A DNA stretch of 64,000 bases from Aquincola tertiaricarbonis (lineage in GTDB: Bacteria > Pseudomonadota > Gammaproteobacteria > Burkholderiales > Burkholderiaceae_C), in NCBI RefSeq assembly GCF_000969605.1, contig NZ_JZUE01000024.1, positions 31,810 through 95,809 on the forward strand, read 5' to 3'. The position numbers were made by a program, and so were the translations under genes. A model generated the notes under the pieces. The model was not told the origin of the DNA. It was given only the letters and a program-made list of their open reading frames with translations, and searched no databases. This document shows, one piece after another, positions 37,374-46,610 of the stretch (the stretch's first letter is position 1; each line of letters opens with the position of its first letter).

Positions 37374-38283
37374 GCGGGCCTCCGAAGCGGTGCGGCAGCA
37401 GGCCGGAGGCCAGGCCGGCCAGGTCCACCGCGAACAGCGCACCGGCCAGCGGCTGCGCCTGCAGCTGCGCCTCGTCCAGCCCGGTGCGGGCGCTGCTGAT
37501 GAACAGCGTCTGCAGCCCCGGGCCACCAAAGCTGCAGTTGGTGATGTGCTGCGCCGGCAGGCGGATGCGGCCCAGCTCGGCGCCGCTGTCGGCATCGTGG
37601 CAGCTGACGCAGCCGCCGCCCCAGTGGGCGATCCACAGCCGGCCCTGTGCATCGGTGGTCATGCCGTCGGGCAGACCGTCGCCCGCCGGCAGGCTCAGCC
37701 AGGGGCGCTTGCGGGACGGCTGGCCGCTGGCCATGTCGACATCGAACACATGGATGCGGTTGAGCGGCGTATCGGCCACGTACATGCGCCGCTGGTCCTG
37801 TGACCAGGTCGGGCCGTTGACCACCACGTAGCCGGCATCCACGCGGCTGCAGTGCCCGTCCGCGCCATAGCGGTACAGCGCGCCGCTGGCGGCCTCGCAG
37901 TCGAAGTCCATGGTGCCGCCCCAGAAGCGGCCGGCCGCATCGCACTTGCCATCGTTGAAACGGTTGCCCGCGGGCTCGCCCGCCGGCGCATGCAGCAGCT
38001 GCGGCTGCGCACCGGGCAGTTCAGGATCGAAGCGGGCAAAGCCGTGGCGCAGCGTGAGCAGCAGCGACGGGCCCTCGGCATATTCCGCCACGGCCGAGAC
38101 ATGGCCGCCGATGGCCCAGCTGCGCCGGCTGCCGCTGCCGGGGCTGTACAGCATCAGTTGCCCGCCGAGGATGTCCACCCACCACACGGCCTGCCGCTGC
38201 TCGGACCAGGTGGTGCCCTCCCCCAGCGCTGCGGCGGCCGGCCACACACAGCGCACCGCGTCACCGGCAATGTCGAACGGCAT
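37360..38283 (-). CDS. SMP-30/gluconolactonase family sugar lactonase
   Basis: A 307-residue six-bladed propeller of the SMP-30 family. Calcium and substrate residues are probably in LGEGTTWSE, GNRFNDGKCDAAGRFWGGTM and VADTPLNRIHVFD. The reaction is hydrolysis of an aldonolactone to the aldonate. It is the first gene of a two-gene operon with the epimerase and is divergent from the SDR dehydrogenase, so it fits the second step of an L-arabinose/D-galactose oxidative pathway. Confidence 0.92.
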   Translation of the reverse strand: MPFDIAGDAVRCVWPAAAALGEGTTWSEQRQAVWWVDILGGQLMLYSPGSGSRRSWAIGGHVSAVAEYAEGPSLLLTLRHGFARFDPELPGAQPQLLHAPAGEPAGNRFNDGKCDAAGRFWGGTMDFDCEAASGALYRYGADGHCSRVDAGYVVVNGPTWSQDQRRMYVADTPLNRIHVFDVDMASGQPSRKRPWLSLPAGDGLPDGMTTDAQGRLWIAHWGGGCVSCHDADSGAELGRIRLPAQHITNCSFGGPGLQTLFISSARTGLDEAQLQAQPLAGALFAVDLAGLASGLLPHRFGGPHDHA

Positions 38284-38331
38284 GGATGTCTCCTGCTTGT
38301 TGTGCTGCTTGACGCGGCCGATGCTAGCAAG

Positions 38332-38347
38332 GCATATTGATTATCAG
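38332..38347. promoter_or_regulatory. GCATATTG motif upstream of the lactonase and SDR genes
   Basis: GCATATTGATTATCAG lies in the 120-base divergent region between the lactonase and SDR genes. A very similar block, GCATATTGTTTTTCGT, lies before the sugar receptor gene (40202-40217). Both could be targets of the intervening LysR regulator. This is inference from a shared motif. Confidence 0.45.
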
Positions 38348-38403
38348 AAGCCGTATTTTCGCGATGCTTCGATACTCAAGTTGCAATACCACCGGAGACC
38401 TGC

Positions 38404-39177
38404 ATGCCACCAGCCGACGCCACCCGCTACCCCAGCCTGCAAGGCCGCAACGTGTTCGTCACCGGCGGCGGCAGCGGCATTGGCGCGGCCATCGTGCAGG
38501 GCTTTGCCGCCCAGGGCGCCCGGGTGGCCTTCGTCGACATCGACGAGGCGGCCAGCCGGCAGCTGGCCGGCCGCATCGCCGAGGCGGGCCATGCGGCGCC
38601 GTGGTGGCAGCGCTGCGACGTGCGCGACATCCCGGCGCTGCAGCAGGCCATCGCCGAGGCGGCGCAGGCGCTCGGCGACTTCTCGGTGCTGGTGAACAAC
38701 GTGGCCAGCGACGACCGCCACACGCTGGAATCGGTGACGCCGGCCTACTACGACGAGCGCATCGCCATCAACCAGCGGCCGGCGCTGTTCGCCATCCAGT
38801 CCGTGGTGCCGGGCATGCGGCGGCACGGCGGCGGTGCCATCGTCAACCTGGGCTCCACCGGCTGGCAGGCCAAGGGCAGCGGCTACCCCTGCTATGCCAT
38901 CGCCAAGTCGTCGGTGAACGGCCTGACGCGCGGGCTGGCCAAGACGCTGGGCGCCGACCGCATCCGCATCAACACCGTGTCGCCCGGCTGGGTGATGACC
39001 GAGCGGCAGATCGCGCTGTGGCTGGACGAGGCCGGCGAGCAGGAACTGCAGCGCAACCAGTGCCTGCCCGGCAAGCTGCAGCCGCAGGACATCGCGGCGA
39101 TGGTGCTGTTCCTGGCCTCCGACGACGCGGCGATGTGCACCGCGCAGGAGTTCACCGTGGACGCCGGCTGGGTGTAG
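38404..39177 (+). CDS. SDR-family sugar 1-dehydrogenase (L-arabinose/D-galactose type)
   Basis: A 257-residue SDR with VTGGGSGIGAAIVQGFA, Asp in DIDEAA (favouring NAD), VNNVASDD, catalytic Ser in NLGSTGW and Tyr/Lys in YAIAKSS. It is divergent from the lactonase/epimerase operon and next to a GbpR-like LysR and a furanose ABC transporter. In Burkholderiales, related SDRs oxidise L-arabinose and D-galactose to the lactone. The first step of the local pathway is therefore the likely role, although the substrate is inferred from context. Confidence 0.85.
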   Translation: MPPADATRYPSLQGRNVFVTGGGSGIGAAIVQGFAAQGARVAFVDIDEAASRQLAGRIAEAGHAAPWWQRCDVRDIPALQQAIAEAAQALGDFSVLVNNVASDDRHTLESVTPAYYDERIAINQRPALFAIQSVVPGMRRHGGGAIVNLGSTGWQAKGSGYPCYAIAKSSVNGLTRGLAKTLGADRIRINTVSPGWVMTERQIALWLDEAGEQELQRNQCLPGKLQPQDIAAMVLFLASDDAAMCTAQEFTVDAGWV

Positions 39178-40134
39178 CTAGACCGACTCCAGCCGCCGGC
39201 CGTAGAGCGTCAGGCTGGCGGTCTTCAGCGCCTGCAGCATCACCTTGACGGCGGGCGAGGCCTCGCGGTCGGTGCGGGTGATGATGCCGAAGTCGTCCAT
39301 GTGGCAGGGCAGCTCCAGCGGCAGCACCGAGACGATGCCGTGCGACTCGTAGTACCGCGCCACGTCGGCCGCCAGCACCGAGATCATGTCGCTGCGCTGG
39401 AGCATGCCGGTGATGAACAGCAGCGCCGCCGTCTCCACCACGTTGGCCGGCGGCGCCAGCCCGGCCTCCTGGAAGGTGAGGTCGAAGCGGTGGCGCAGCA
39501 TGCTGCCGGCCGGCGGCACGATCCAGCCGGCGTCCACCACGTCGCGCAGGGTCAGCCCGGGCTGCCGGACCAGCGGATGGCCCGGCCGGCCGATGGCCAC
39601 CACCGCCTCGCCGGTGAGCGATTCGTATCGCAGGTTGGCGTTGTCGTGGCCGGCGAACAGGCGGGCCACCACCACGTCCAGCCGGCCCTGGTCCAGCCGC
39701 TCCAGCAGCACCGGGCTGGTCTCGATGTCGATGGCCACCCGCAGGCTGGGCTGGTCGCGCTTGACCAGCGCCACCGCCGGCGGCAGCAGCACCAGCCCCG
39801 GCGAGGTGACGGCGCCCACGCTCACCTGGCCGAAGCGGCCGGCCTTCAAGGCCGACAGCTCGTCATGCGCGCGGTGCAGGCTGGCCAGCGCTTCGCGGGC
39901 GTGGCGGATCATCGTCTCGCCATACCAGGTGGGCCGCATGCCGCGCGGCAGCCGGTCGAACAGCAACACCTCCAGCACGTCCTCCAGGTCCTTCAGCAGC
40001 TTGGAGGCGGCGGGCTGCGTCATGTTCAGCACCTGCGCGGCGCGGTGGATGTTGCCCTCCTCGGCCAGCGTGACCAGCAGCAGCAGCTGCCGCGTCTTCA
40101 GGCGCAGGCGGATGAACCAGGGTGCGGTGCTCAT
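39178..40134 (-). CDS. LysR-family regulator of sugar catabolism (GbpR-like)
   Basis: A 318-residue LysR protein with winged helix LKTRQLLLLVTLAEEGNIHRAA, then QPAASKLLKDLEDVLEVLLFDR. It resembles GbpR-type regulators that control sugar-binding-protein genes. It lies between the SDR dehydrogenase (convergent; stops adjacent) and the sugar ABC operon, from which it is divergent with 116 bases between start codons. The ATG at 40134 is chosen over 40188 because it gives the canonical LysR N-terminus. It is the obvious candidate to control the whole cluster. Confidence 0.9.
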   Translation of the reverse strand: MSTAPWFIRLRLKTRQLLLLVTLAEEGNIHRAAQVLNMTQPAASKLLKDLEDVLEVLLFDRLPRGMRPTWYGETMIRHAREALASLHRAHDELSALKAGRFGQVSVGAVTSPGLVLLPPAVALVKRDQPSLRVAIDIETSPVLLERLDQGRLDVVVARLFAGHDNANLRYESLTGEAVVAIGRPGHPLVRQPGLTLRDVVDAGWIVPPAGSMLRHRFDLTFQEAGLAPPANVVETAALLFITGMLQRSDMISVLAADVARYYESHGIVSVLPLELPCHMDDFGIITRTDREASPAVKVMLQALKTASLTLYGRRLESV

Positions 40135-40201
40135 CGGCGGCTCATCGGGGTTTGTGCGAATGCTTCCATGGATATGGATTGTGCGCAAAAAACTATTGGA
40201 A

Positions 40202-40217
40202 GCATATTGTTTTTCGT
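40202..40217. promoter_or_regulatory. GCATATTG motif upstream of the sugar receptor gene
   Basis: GCATATTGTTTTTCGT is located 34 bases before the receptor start and matches the block at 38332-38347 in the lactonase/SDR region. A loose inverted repeat GCTTCCA ... TGGAAGC spans about 40162-40203 just upstream. It is a candidate operator for the divergent LysR gene. Confidence 0.45.
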
Positions 40218-40250
40218 CTCACACTGGCTGCACAACGACGGAGACGACCC

Positions 40251-41219
40251 ATGGCATCCAACCGCAGATCCTTCAACACGCTTGCCGCCGCCGCGACGCT
40301 GGCCGCGCTGCTGCCCGGACGCGCCTTCAGCGCCGACAAGCCGCTGGTGCTGGGCTTCAGCCAGGTGGGCGCCGAAAGCGAATGGCGCACCGCCAACACC
40401 GAGTCGATCAAGCAGGCCGCGAAGGACGCGGGCATCAACCTGAAGTTCTCCGACGCGCAGCAGAAGCAGGAGAACCAGATCAAGGCCATCCGCTCCTTCA
40501 TCGCGCAGAAGGTGGACGTGATCGCCTTCTCGCCGGTGGTGGAGTCGGGCTGGGAGACGGTACTGCGCGAAGCCAAGAACGCCAAGATCCCGGTGGTGCT
40601 GACCGACCGCGCGGTCAATGCCAAGGACGATTCGCTGTACGTCACCTTCATCGGTTCCGACTTCACCGAGGAAGGCCGCAAGGCCGGCCGCTGGCTGGTG
40701 GACAAGATGAAGGGCCAGGCCGGCCCGGTCAACATCGTGGAGCTGCAGGGCACCGTGGGCTCCGCCCCGGCCATCGACCGCAAGAAGGGCTTCGAGGAAA
40801 TCATCGCGGCCGATCCCAGGTTCAAGATCGTGCGCTCGCAGACCGGCGACTTCACCCGCGCCAAGGGCAAGGAGGTGATGGAAGCCTTCCTGAAGGCCGA
40901 GGGCAAGAAGATCAACGTGCTGTACGCGCACAACGACGACATGGCCATCGGCGCCATCCAGGCCATCGAGGAAGCGGGCCTGAAGCCGGCCAAGGACATC
41001 ATCATCATCTCCATCGACGGCGTGAAGGGCGCATTCGAGGCCATGATCGCCGGCAAGCTCAACGTGTCGGTGGAATGCAGCCCGCTGCTGGGGCCGCAGC
41101 TGATGTCGGTGATCAAGGACATCAAGGCCGGCAAGCAGGTGCCCAAGCGCATCGTCACCGAGGAAGGCATCTTCCCGATGGAGGTGGCGGCCAAGGAATT
41201 TCCGAAGCGCAAGTACTGA
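40251..41219 (+). CDS. ytfQ: Sugar ABC transporter substrate-binding protein (YtfQ-like)
   Basis: A 322-residue periplasmic receptor with a signal peptide ending near AFSA. The mature protein reads LVLGFSQVGAESEWRTANTES and contains VDVIAFSPVVESGWE, VLTDRAV and YAHNDDMAIGAIQAIE, all typical of the galactofuranose-binding YtfQ family. The start follows ACGGAGACGACCC. The downstream genes are the ATPase and two permeases in E. coli order (ytfR, ytfT, yjfF). Members bind furanose forms of galactose or arabinose. Confidence 0.92.
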   Translation: MASNRRSFNTLAAAATLAALLPGRAFSADKPLVLGFSQVGAESEWRTANTESIKQAAKDAGINLKFSDAQQKQENQIKAIRSFIAQKVDVIAFSPVVESGWETVLREAKNAKIPVVLTDRAVNAKDDSLYVTFIGSDFTEEGRKAGRWLVDKMKGQAGPVNIVELQGTVGSAPAIDRKKGFEEIIAADPRFKIVRSQTGDFTRAKGKEVMEAFLKAEGKKINVLYAHNDDMAIGAIQAIEEAGLKPAKDIIIISIDGVKGAFEAMIAGKLNVSVECSPLLGPQLMSVIKDIKAGKQVPKRIVTEEGIFPMEVAAKEFPKRKY

Positions 41220-41245
41220 TGCCGCGGCTGATGGGCGGAGCCGGC

Positions 41246-42772
41246 ATGGCCAGCAACCCAGCGCAGCCACTGCTCGAGCTGCATGGCATCCGCAAGCAGT
41301 TCGCCGGCGTCACGGTGCTGGACGACATCTCGCTGCGCCTGTACCCCGGCGAGATCCACGCGCTGATGGGGCAGAACGGCGCCGGCAAGAGCACGCTGAT
41401 CAAGGTGCTCACCGGCGTGCTGGCCAACGATGGCGGCCGCATGCAGCTGGAGGGCCGCGAGATCCGCCCCGCCACCCCGCTGCAGGCACAGCGGCTGGGC
41501 ATCAGCACCGTGTACCAGGAGGTGAACCTCTGCCCCAACCTGTCGGTGGCCGAGAACGTCTTCGCCGGCCGCTATCCGCGCCGCGGTGCCGCGCAGGGCT
41601 GGCGCATCGACTGGGCCGAGGTGCACCGCCGCGCCGCGCAGCTGCTGGGCCGCATCGGGCTGCAGATCGACGTGACGCGGCTGCTGTCCAGCTACCCGGT
41701 GGCGGTGCAGCAGATGGTGGCCATCGCCCGCGCGCTGGGCGTGCAGGCCAAGGTGCTGATCCTGGACGAGCCCACCAGCAGCCTGGACGACGACGAGGTG
41801 CAGAAGCTGTTCGAGGTGCTGCGCCGGCTGCGGGCCGAGGGCCTGGCCATCGTTTTCGTCACCCACTTCCTGAACCAGGTGTATGCCGTGTCAAACCGCA
41901 TCACCGTGCTGCGCAACGGCCGCTGCGTGGGCGAATGGCCGGCCGCCGAGCTGGGGCCGGCCGCGCTGATCGCCGCCATGCTGGGCCGCGAGCTGGCCGA
42001 GCAGGCCAGCCAACCGGCCGCCCTGCCCGCCTTCGATGCGCGGCAGGCGCCGCTGCTGCAGGCCGAGGGCCTGGGCCAGGCGGGCCAGCTGCTGCCCATC
42101 GACCTGCAGGTGCGTGCCGGCGAGGTGCTGGGCCTGGCCGGGCTGCTGGGCGCCGGCCGCACCGAGACCGCGCGGCTGCTGTTCGGCCTGGCCACGCCCG
42201 ACCGCGGCATGCTGCGCATCGACGGCCAGGCCGTGAGCTTCGCGGATCCGTCGGACGCCATCCGCCACGGCCTGGCGCTGTGCCCGGAAGAGCGCAAGAC
42301 CGACGGCATCGTGGCCGAGCTGTCGGTGCGCGAGAACATCGTGCTGGCGTTGCAGGCGCGGCGCGGCATGCGGCGCACGCTGTCGGCCGCCGACCAGGCG
42401 GCGATGGCCGAGCGCTTCGTGCAGATGCTGGGCATCAAGACGGCCAGCATCGAGATACCCATCGGCCTGCTGTCGGGCGGCAACCAGCAGAAGGCGATGA
42501 TCGCCCGCTGGCTCGCCACCGAGCCGCGGCTGCTGATCCTGGACGAACCCACCCGCGGCATCGACGTGGCCGCCAAGCAGGAGATCATGGAGCACATCCT
42601 CAGGCTGGCGCAGGCCGGCATGGCCGTGGTCTTCATCTCGTCGGAGATCAGCGAGGTGGTGCGGGTGGCCCATCGCATCGTGGTGCTGCGCGACCGCCGC
42701 AAGGTGGGCGAGCTGCCCGGCGGCAGCAGCGAAGGCCAGGTGCTGGAGATGATCGCCGCGCAGGCGGCCTGA
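41246..42772 (+). CDS. ytfR: Sugar ABC transporter ATP-binding protein (YtfR-like)
   Basis: A 508-residue protein with two fused ABC domains. The first has GQNGAGKST, the variant signature SSYPVAVQQ and LILDEPTSSLD. The second has the reduced Walker A GLLGAGRTE usual for sugar importers, signature LSGGNQQKAM and LILDEPTRGID. The ATG at 41246 follows GGCGGAGCCGGC; an alternative at 41219 overlaps the receptor stop. It energises the two permeases encoded immediately downstream. Confidence 0.92.
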   Translation: MASNPAQPLLELHGIRKQFAGVTVLDDISLRLYPGEIHALMGQNGAGKSTLIKVLTGVLANDGGRMQLEGREIRPATPLQAQRLGISTVYQEVNLCPNLSVAENVFAGRYPRRGAAQGWRIDWAEVHRRAAQLLGRIGLQIDVTRLLSSYPVAVQQMVAIARALGVQAKVLILDEPTSSLDDDEVQKLFEVLRRLRAEGLAIVFVTHFLNQVYAVSNRITVLRNGRCVGEWPAAELGPAALIAAMLGRELAEQASQPAALPAFDARQAPLLQAEGLGQAGQLLPIDLQVRAGEVLGLAGLLGAGRTETARLLFGLATPDRGMLRIDGQAVSFADPSDAIRHGLALCPEERKTDGIVAELSVRENIVLALQARRGMRRTLSAADQAAMAERFVQMLGIKTASIEIPIGLLSGGNQQKAMIARWLATEPRLLILDEPTRGIDVAAKQEIMEHILRLAQAGMAVVFISSEISEVVRVAHRIVVLRDRRKVGELPGGSSEGQVLEMIAAQAA

Positions 42773-42776
42773 CGCC

Positions 42777-43814
42777 ATGGCCACGATGGACATGCCCTCC
42801 TCCCGCCACCGGCTGCTGTGGCCGCTGCTCACGCTGGTGCTGCTGCTGGCGGTGAATGCCGCCTTCAACCCCAGCTTCCTGCACGTGGAGTGGCGCGACG
42901 GCCACCTGTACGGCAGCCTGGTCGACATCCTCAACCGCGCCGCGCCGCTGGTGCTGGTGTCGCTGGGCATGACGCTGGTGATCGCCACCCGCGGCATCGA
43001 CATCTCGGTGGGCGCGGTGGTGGCCATTGCCGCCGCGGTGGCGGCCTGGATGATCGGCGGGGCCGTCTCGGGCGGCGCCAGCCGCTATCCGATGTGGGCC
43101 GCCATCCTGGCCGCGCTGGGCGTGGCGCTGGTGTGCGGCCTGTGGAACGGGCTGCTGGTGGCGCGCATCGGCATGCAGCCCATCGTGGCCACGCTGATCC
43201 TGATGGTGGCCGGCCGCGGCATCGCGCAGCTGATCACCGACGGCCAGATCATCACCATCTACTACGCGCCCTATTTCTTCATCGGCGGCGGCTGGCTGCT
43301 GGGGCTGCCGTTCTCGCTGTTCATCGCCGGCGGCCTCTACCTGCTGCTGCACCTGGCGGTCACCCGCACGGCGCTGGGCCTGTTCATCCAGGCGGTGGGC
43401 ATCAACCCCACGGCCGCGCGCGTGGCCGGCATCCGCTCGCGGCGGCTGGTGCTGGGCGTGTATGCCTTCTGCGGCCTGTGCGCCGGCATCGCCGGGCTGC
43501 TCATCAGCTCCAACGTGAAGAGTGCCGATGGCAACAATGCCGGACAGCTGCTGGAGCTGGACGCCATCCTGGCGGTGACGCTGGGCGGCACCGCGCTGGC
43601 GGGCGGGCGCTTCAGCCTGGCCGGCAGCGTGATCGGCGCGCTCATCATCCAGACGCTGACCTACGCCATCTACTCGCTGGGCGTGCCGCCCGAGATCAAC
43701 CTGGTGGTGAAGGCCGCGGTGGTGTTCGTGGTGATGCTGCTGCAGTCGCCCGAGTTCCGCGCCACCGTGCGCAGCGCGGTACGCCGGCCGGCGGTGCGGG
43801 AGCTGCGGGCATGA
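42777..43814 (+). CDS. ytfT: Sugar ABC transporter permease (YtfT-like)
   Basis: A 345-residue membrane protein of the RbsC/AraH family with about eight to ten hydrophobic segments. The segment GMTLVIATRGIDISVGAVVA is the family signature. It begins 4 bases after the ATPase gene, and its stop overlaps the start of the second permease (ATGA). With YjfF it forms a heterodimeric channel, as in the galactofuranose importer of E. coli. Confidence 0.92.
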   Translation: MATMDMPSSRHRLLWPLLTLVLLLAVNAAFNPSFLHVEWRDGHLYGSLVDILNRAAPLVLVSLGMTLVIATRGIDISVGAVVAIAAAVAAWMIGGAVSGGASRYPMWAAILAALGVALVCGLWNGLLVARIGMQPIVATLILMVAGRGIAQLITDGQIITIYYAPYFFIGGGWLLGLPFSLFIAGGLYLLLHLAVTRTALGLFIQAVGINPTAARVAGIRSRRLVLGVYAFCGLCAGIAGLLISSNVKSADGNNAGQLLELDAILAVTLGGTALAGGRFSLAGSVIGALIIQTLTYAIYSLGVPPEINLVVKAAVVFVVMLLQSPEFRATVRSAVRRPAVRELRA

Positions 43815-44824
43815 CGGCCACCATCCCGCGCACCGCGGCCCCCGCGCCGGCCCGGCCCCTGCTGCGCCTCAATCCCAAGTACCTGCCCCTGGCGGCCACG
43901 GTGTCGCTGTTCTTCGCAATGGCCACGCTGGGCGCGCTGCGCTACGACGCCTTCTTCTCGGCGCAGGTCTTCCTCAACCTGCTGATCGACAACGCCTTCC
44001 TGGTGATCGTGGCGGTGGGCATGACCTTCGTCATCCTGTCGGGCGGCATCGACCTGTCGGTGGGCTCGGTGATCGCGCTCACCACCATGGTGTCGGCCGC
44101 GCTGGTGGAACACCGGCAGTGGCACCCGGCCGTGGTCATCCCGCTGGTGCTGCTGATGGGCACGGCCTTCGGCGCCTTCCAGGGGCTGCTGATCGAGCGC
44201 TTCCGGCTGCAGCCCTTCGTGGTCACGCTGGCCGGCATGTTCATGGCGCGCGGACTGTGCTACCTCATCAGCATCGATTCCATCAGCATCACCGAAGGCA
44301 GCTATGCCGCGCTGTCGCAGTACAGGCTGCCGCTGGGCGAGGAGGCCTCGCTATCGGTGGGCGCGCTCATCGCCATCGTGGTGGTGCTGGCGGCGGTGTT
44401 CCTCGCGCACTGCACGCCCTTCGGCCGCACGGTGTACGCCATCGGCGGCAACGAGCATTCGGCGGTGCTGATGGGCCTGCCGGTGCGCAGCACGGTGGTG
44501 GCGGTGTACACGCTGTCGGGCCTGTGCTCGGCGCTGGCCGGCGTGGTGTTCACCTTCTACATGCTGTCGGGCTACGGCCTGCATGCGGTGGGCCTGGAGC
44601 TGGACGCCATCGCCGCGGTGGTGATCGGCGGCACGTTGCTCACCGGCGGCGTGGGCTACGTGGTGGGCACGCTGTTCGGCGTGCTCACGCTGGGCATCAT
44701 CCAGACGCTGATCTCCTTCGACGGCACGCTCAGCTCCTGGTGGACCCGCATCGTCATCGGCGCGCTGCTGTTCGTCTTCTGCCTGCTGCAGCGCTTCATC
44801 ACCTCACGCCCGCCGCGGCGCTGA
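43811..44824 (+). CDS. yjfF: Sugar ABC transporter permease (YjfF-like)
   Basis: A 337-residue permease with the signature GMTFVILSGGIDLSVGSVIA and the cytoplasmic loop YAIGGNEHSAVLMGLPVRS. The start is the ATG at 43811 overlapping the previous stop. It is the second subunit of the furanose importer. The dehydratase gene begins 35 bases after it, so transport and catabolism are in one operon. Confidence 0.92.
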   Translation: MTATIPRTAAPAPARPLLRLNPKYLPLAATVSLFFAMATLGALRYDAFFSAQVFLNLLIDNAFLVIVAVGMTFVILSGGIDLSVGSVIALTTMVSAALVEHRQWHPAVVIPLVLLMGTAFGAFQGLLIERFRLQPFVVTLAGMFMARGLCYLISIDSISITEGSYAALSQYRLPLGEEASLSVGALIAIVVVLAAVFLAHCTPFGRTVYAIGGNEHSAVLMGLPVRSTVVAVYTLSGLCSALAGVVFTFYMLSGYGLHAVGLELDAIAAVVIGGTLLTGGVGYVVGTLFGVLTLGIIQTLISFDGTLSSWWTRIVIGALLFVFCLLQRFITSRPPRR

Positions 44825-44859
44825 GCGCTCTCCTCTTTCCACCACAGGACCTTTCCGCC

Positions 44860-46599
44860 ATGCCGGACCAACCGCGCAAGCTGCGATCCGCCGAATGGTT
44901 CGGCACCGCCGACAAGAACGGCTTCATGTACCGCAGCTGGATGAAGAACCAGGGCATCCCCGACCATGAGTTCGACGGCCGCCCGATCGTCGGCATCTGC
45001 AACACCTGGAGCGAGCTGACGCCCTGCAATGCCCACTTCCGCAAGATCGCCGAGCACGTCAAGCGCGGCATCTCCGAGGCCGGCGGCTTCCCGGTGGAGT
45101 TCCCGGTGTTCTCCAACGGCGAATCCAACCTGCGGCCCACCGCGATGCTCACGCGCAACCTCGCCAGCATGGACGTGGAGGAAGCCATCCGCGGCAACCC
45201 GATCGACGCGGTGGTGCTGCTCACCGGCTGCGACAAGACCACGCCCGCGCTGCTGATGGGCGCGGCCAGCTGCGACGTGCCGGCCATCGTCGTCACCGGC
45301 GGGCCGATGCTCAACGGCAAGCTCGACGGCAAGGACATCGGCTCGGGCACCGCGGTGTGGCAGCTGCATGAATCGCTGAAGGCCGGCACCATCGACCTGC
45401 ACCAGTTCCTGTCGGCCGAAGGCGGCATGTCGCGCTCGGCAGGCACCTGCAACACCATGGGCACCGCCAGCACCATGGCCTGCATGGCCGAGGCGCTGGG
45501 CACCAGCCTGCCGCACAACGCGGCCATTCCGGCGGTGGATTCGCGCCGCTACGTGCTGGCGCAGATGTCGGGCATGCGCGCGGTGGAGATGGCGCGCGAA
45601 GGCCTCACCCTGTCCAAGATCCTCACCCGCGAAGCCTTCGAGAACGCGATCCGCGTGAACGCGGCCATCGGCGGCTCCACCAATGCGGTGATCCACCTCA
45701 AGGCCATCGCCGGGCGCATCGGCGTGCCGCTGGCGCTGGAGGACTGGACCCGCATCGGCCGCGACACGCCCACGCTGGTCGACCTGATGCCTTCGGGCCG
45801 CTTCCTGATGGAGGAGTTCTATTACGCCGGCGGCCTGCCCGCGGTGCTGCGACGCCTGGGCGAGCATGGCCTGCTGCCGCACCCCGATGCGCTCACCGTC
45901 AACGGCCGCAGCCTGTGGCAGAACGTGAAGGACGCGCCCAGCGTGAATGACGAAGTCATCCGCCCGATCGAGCGGCCGCTGATGCGCGACGGCAGCATCC
46001 GCGTGCTGCGCGGCAACCTGTCGCCCAACGGCGCGGTGCTCAAGCCCTCGGCCGCCACGCCCGCCTTGCTGCGCCACCGCGGCCGTGCCGTGGTGTTCGA
46101 GAACCTGGAGCACTACAAGGAGCGCATCGTCGACGAGAGCCTGGACGTGGACGCCAGCTCGGTGATGGTGATGAAGAACTGCGGCCCGCGCGGCTACCCC
46201 GGCATGGCCGAGGTGGGCAACATGGGCCTGCCGCCCAAGCTGCTGCGCCAGGGCGTGACCGACATGGTGCGCATCAGCGACGCCCGCATGAGCGGCACCG
46301 CCTATGGCACCGTGGTGCTGCATGTGGCGCCCGAGGCCGCGGCCGGCGGCCCGCTGGCCATCGTGCGCGACGGCGACTGGATCGAGCTGGACTGCTTCGA
46401 GGGCCGGCTGCACCTGGACATCAGCGAAGCCGAGATGGCCGACCGCATGGCCGCCTTGAGCGGCGAAAGCCCACATGCCGGCCGCCGCAGCGGCTACGAG
46501 CGGCTGTACATCGACCATGTGCTGCAGGCCGACGAAGGCTGCGACTTCGACTTTCTCGTGGGCTGCCGCGGCAATGCGGTGCCCCGCCACTCGCATTGA
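44860..46599 (+). CDS. araC: L-arabinonate dehydratase (IlvD/Edd family)
   Basis: A 579-residue dehydratase. Iron-sulfur cysteines are in GICNTWSE, LLTGCDKTTP and SAGTCNTMGTAST, the pattern of sugar-acid dehydratases in the IlvD/Edd family. The conserved arginines and serine at RISDARMSGTAYG complete the active site. The family includes L-arabinonate and D-xylonate dehydratases. The next gene encodes an L-2-keto-3-deoxyarabonate dehydratase, so L-arabinonate is the best-supported substrate. The symbol araC follows Azospirillum usage for this enzyme and should not be confused with the E. coli regulator. Confidence 0.9.
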   Translation: MPDQPRKLRSAEWFGTADKNGFMYRSWMKNQGIPDHEFDGRPIVGICNTWSELTPCNAHFRKIAEHVKRGISEAGGFPVEFPVFSNGESNLRPTAMLTRNLASMDVEEAIRGNPIDAVVLLTGCDKTTPALLMGAASCDVPAIVVTGGPMLNGKLDGKDIGSGTAVWQLHESLKAGTIDLHQFLSAEGGMSRSAGTCNTMGTASTMACMAEALGTSLPHNAAIPAVDSRRYVLAQMSGMRAVEMAREGLTLSKILTREAFENAIRVNAAIGGSTNAVIHLKAIAGRIGVPLALEDWTRIGRDTPTLVDLMPSGRFLMEEFYYAGGLPAVLRRLGEHGLLPHPDALTVNGRSLWQNVKDAPSVNDEVIRPIERPLMRDGSIRVLRGNLSPNGAVLKPSAATPALLRHRGRAVVFENLEHYKERIVDESLDVDASSVMVMKNCGPRGYPGMAEVGNMGLPPKLLRQGVTDMVRISDARMSGTAYGTVVLHVAPEAAAGGPLAIVRDGDWIELDCFEGRLHLDISEAEMADRMAALSGESPHAGRRSGYERLYIDHVLQADEGCDFDFLVGCRGNAVPRHSH

Positions 46600-46610
46600 G
46601 CACACCGGCC

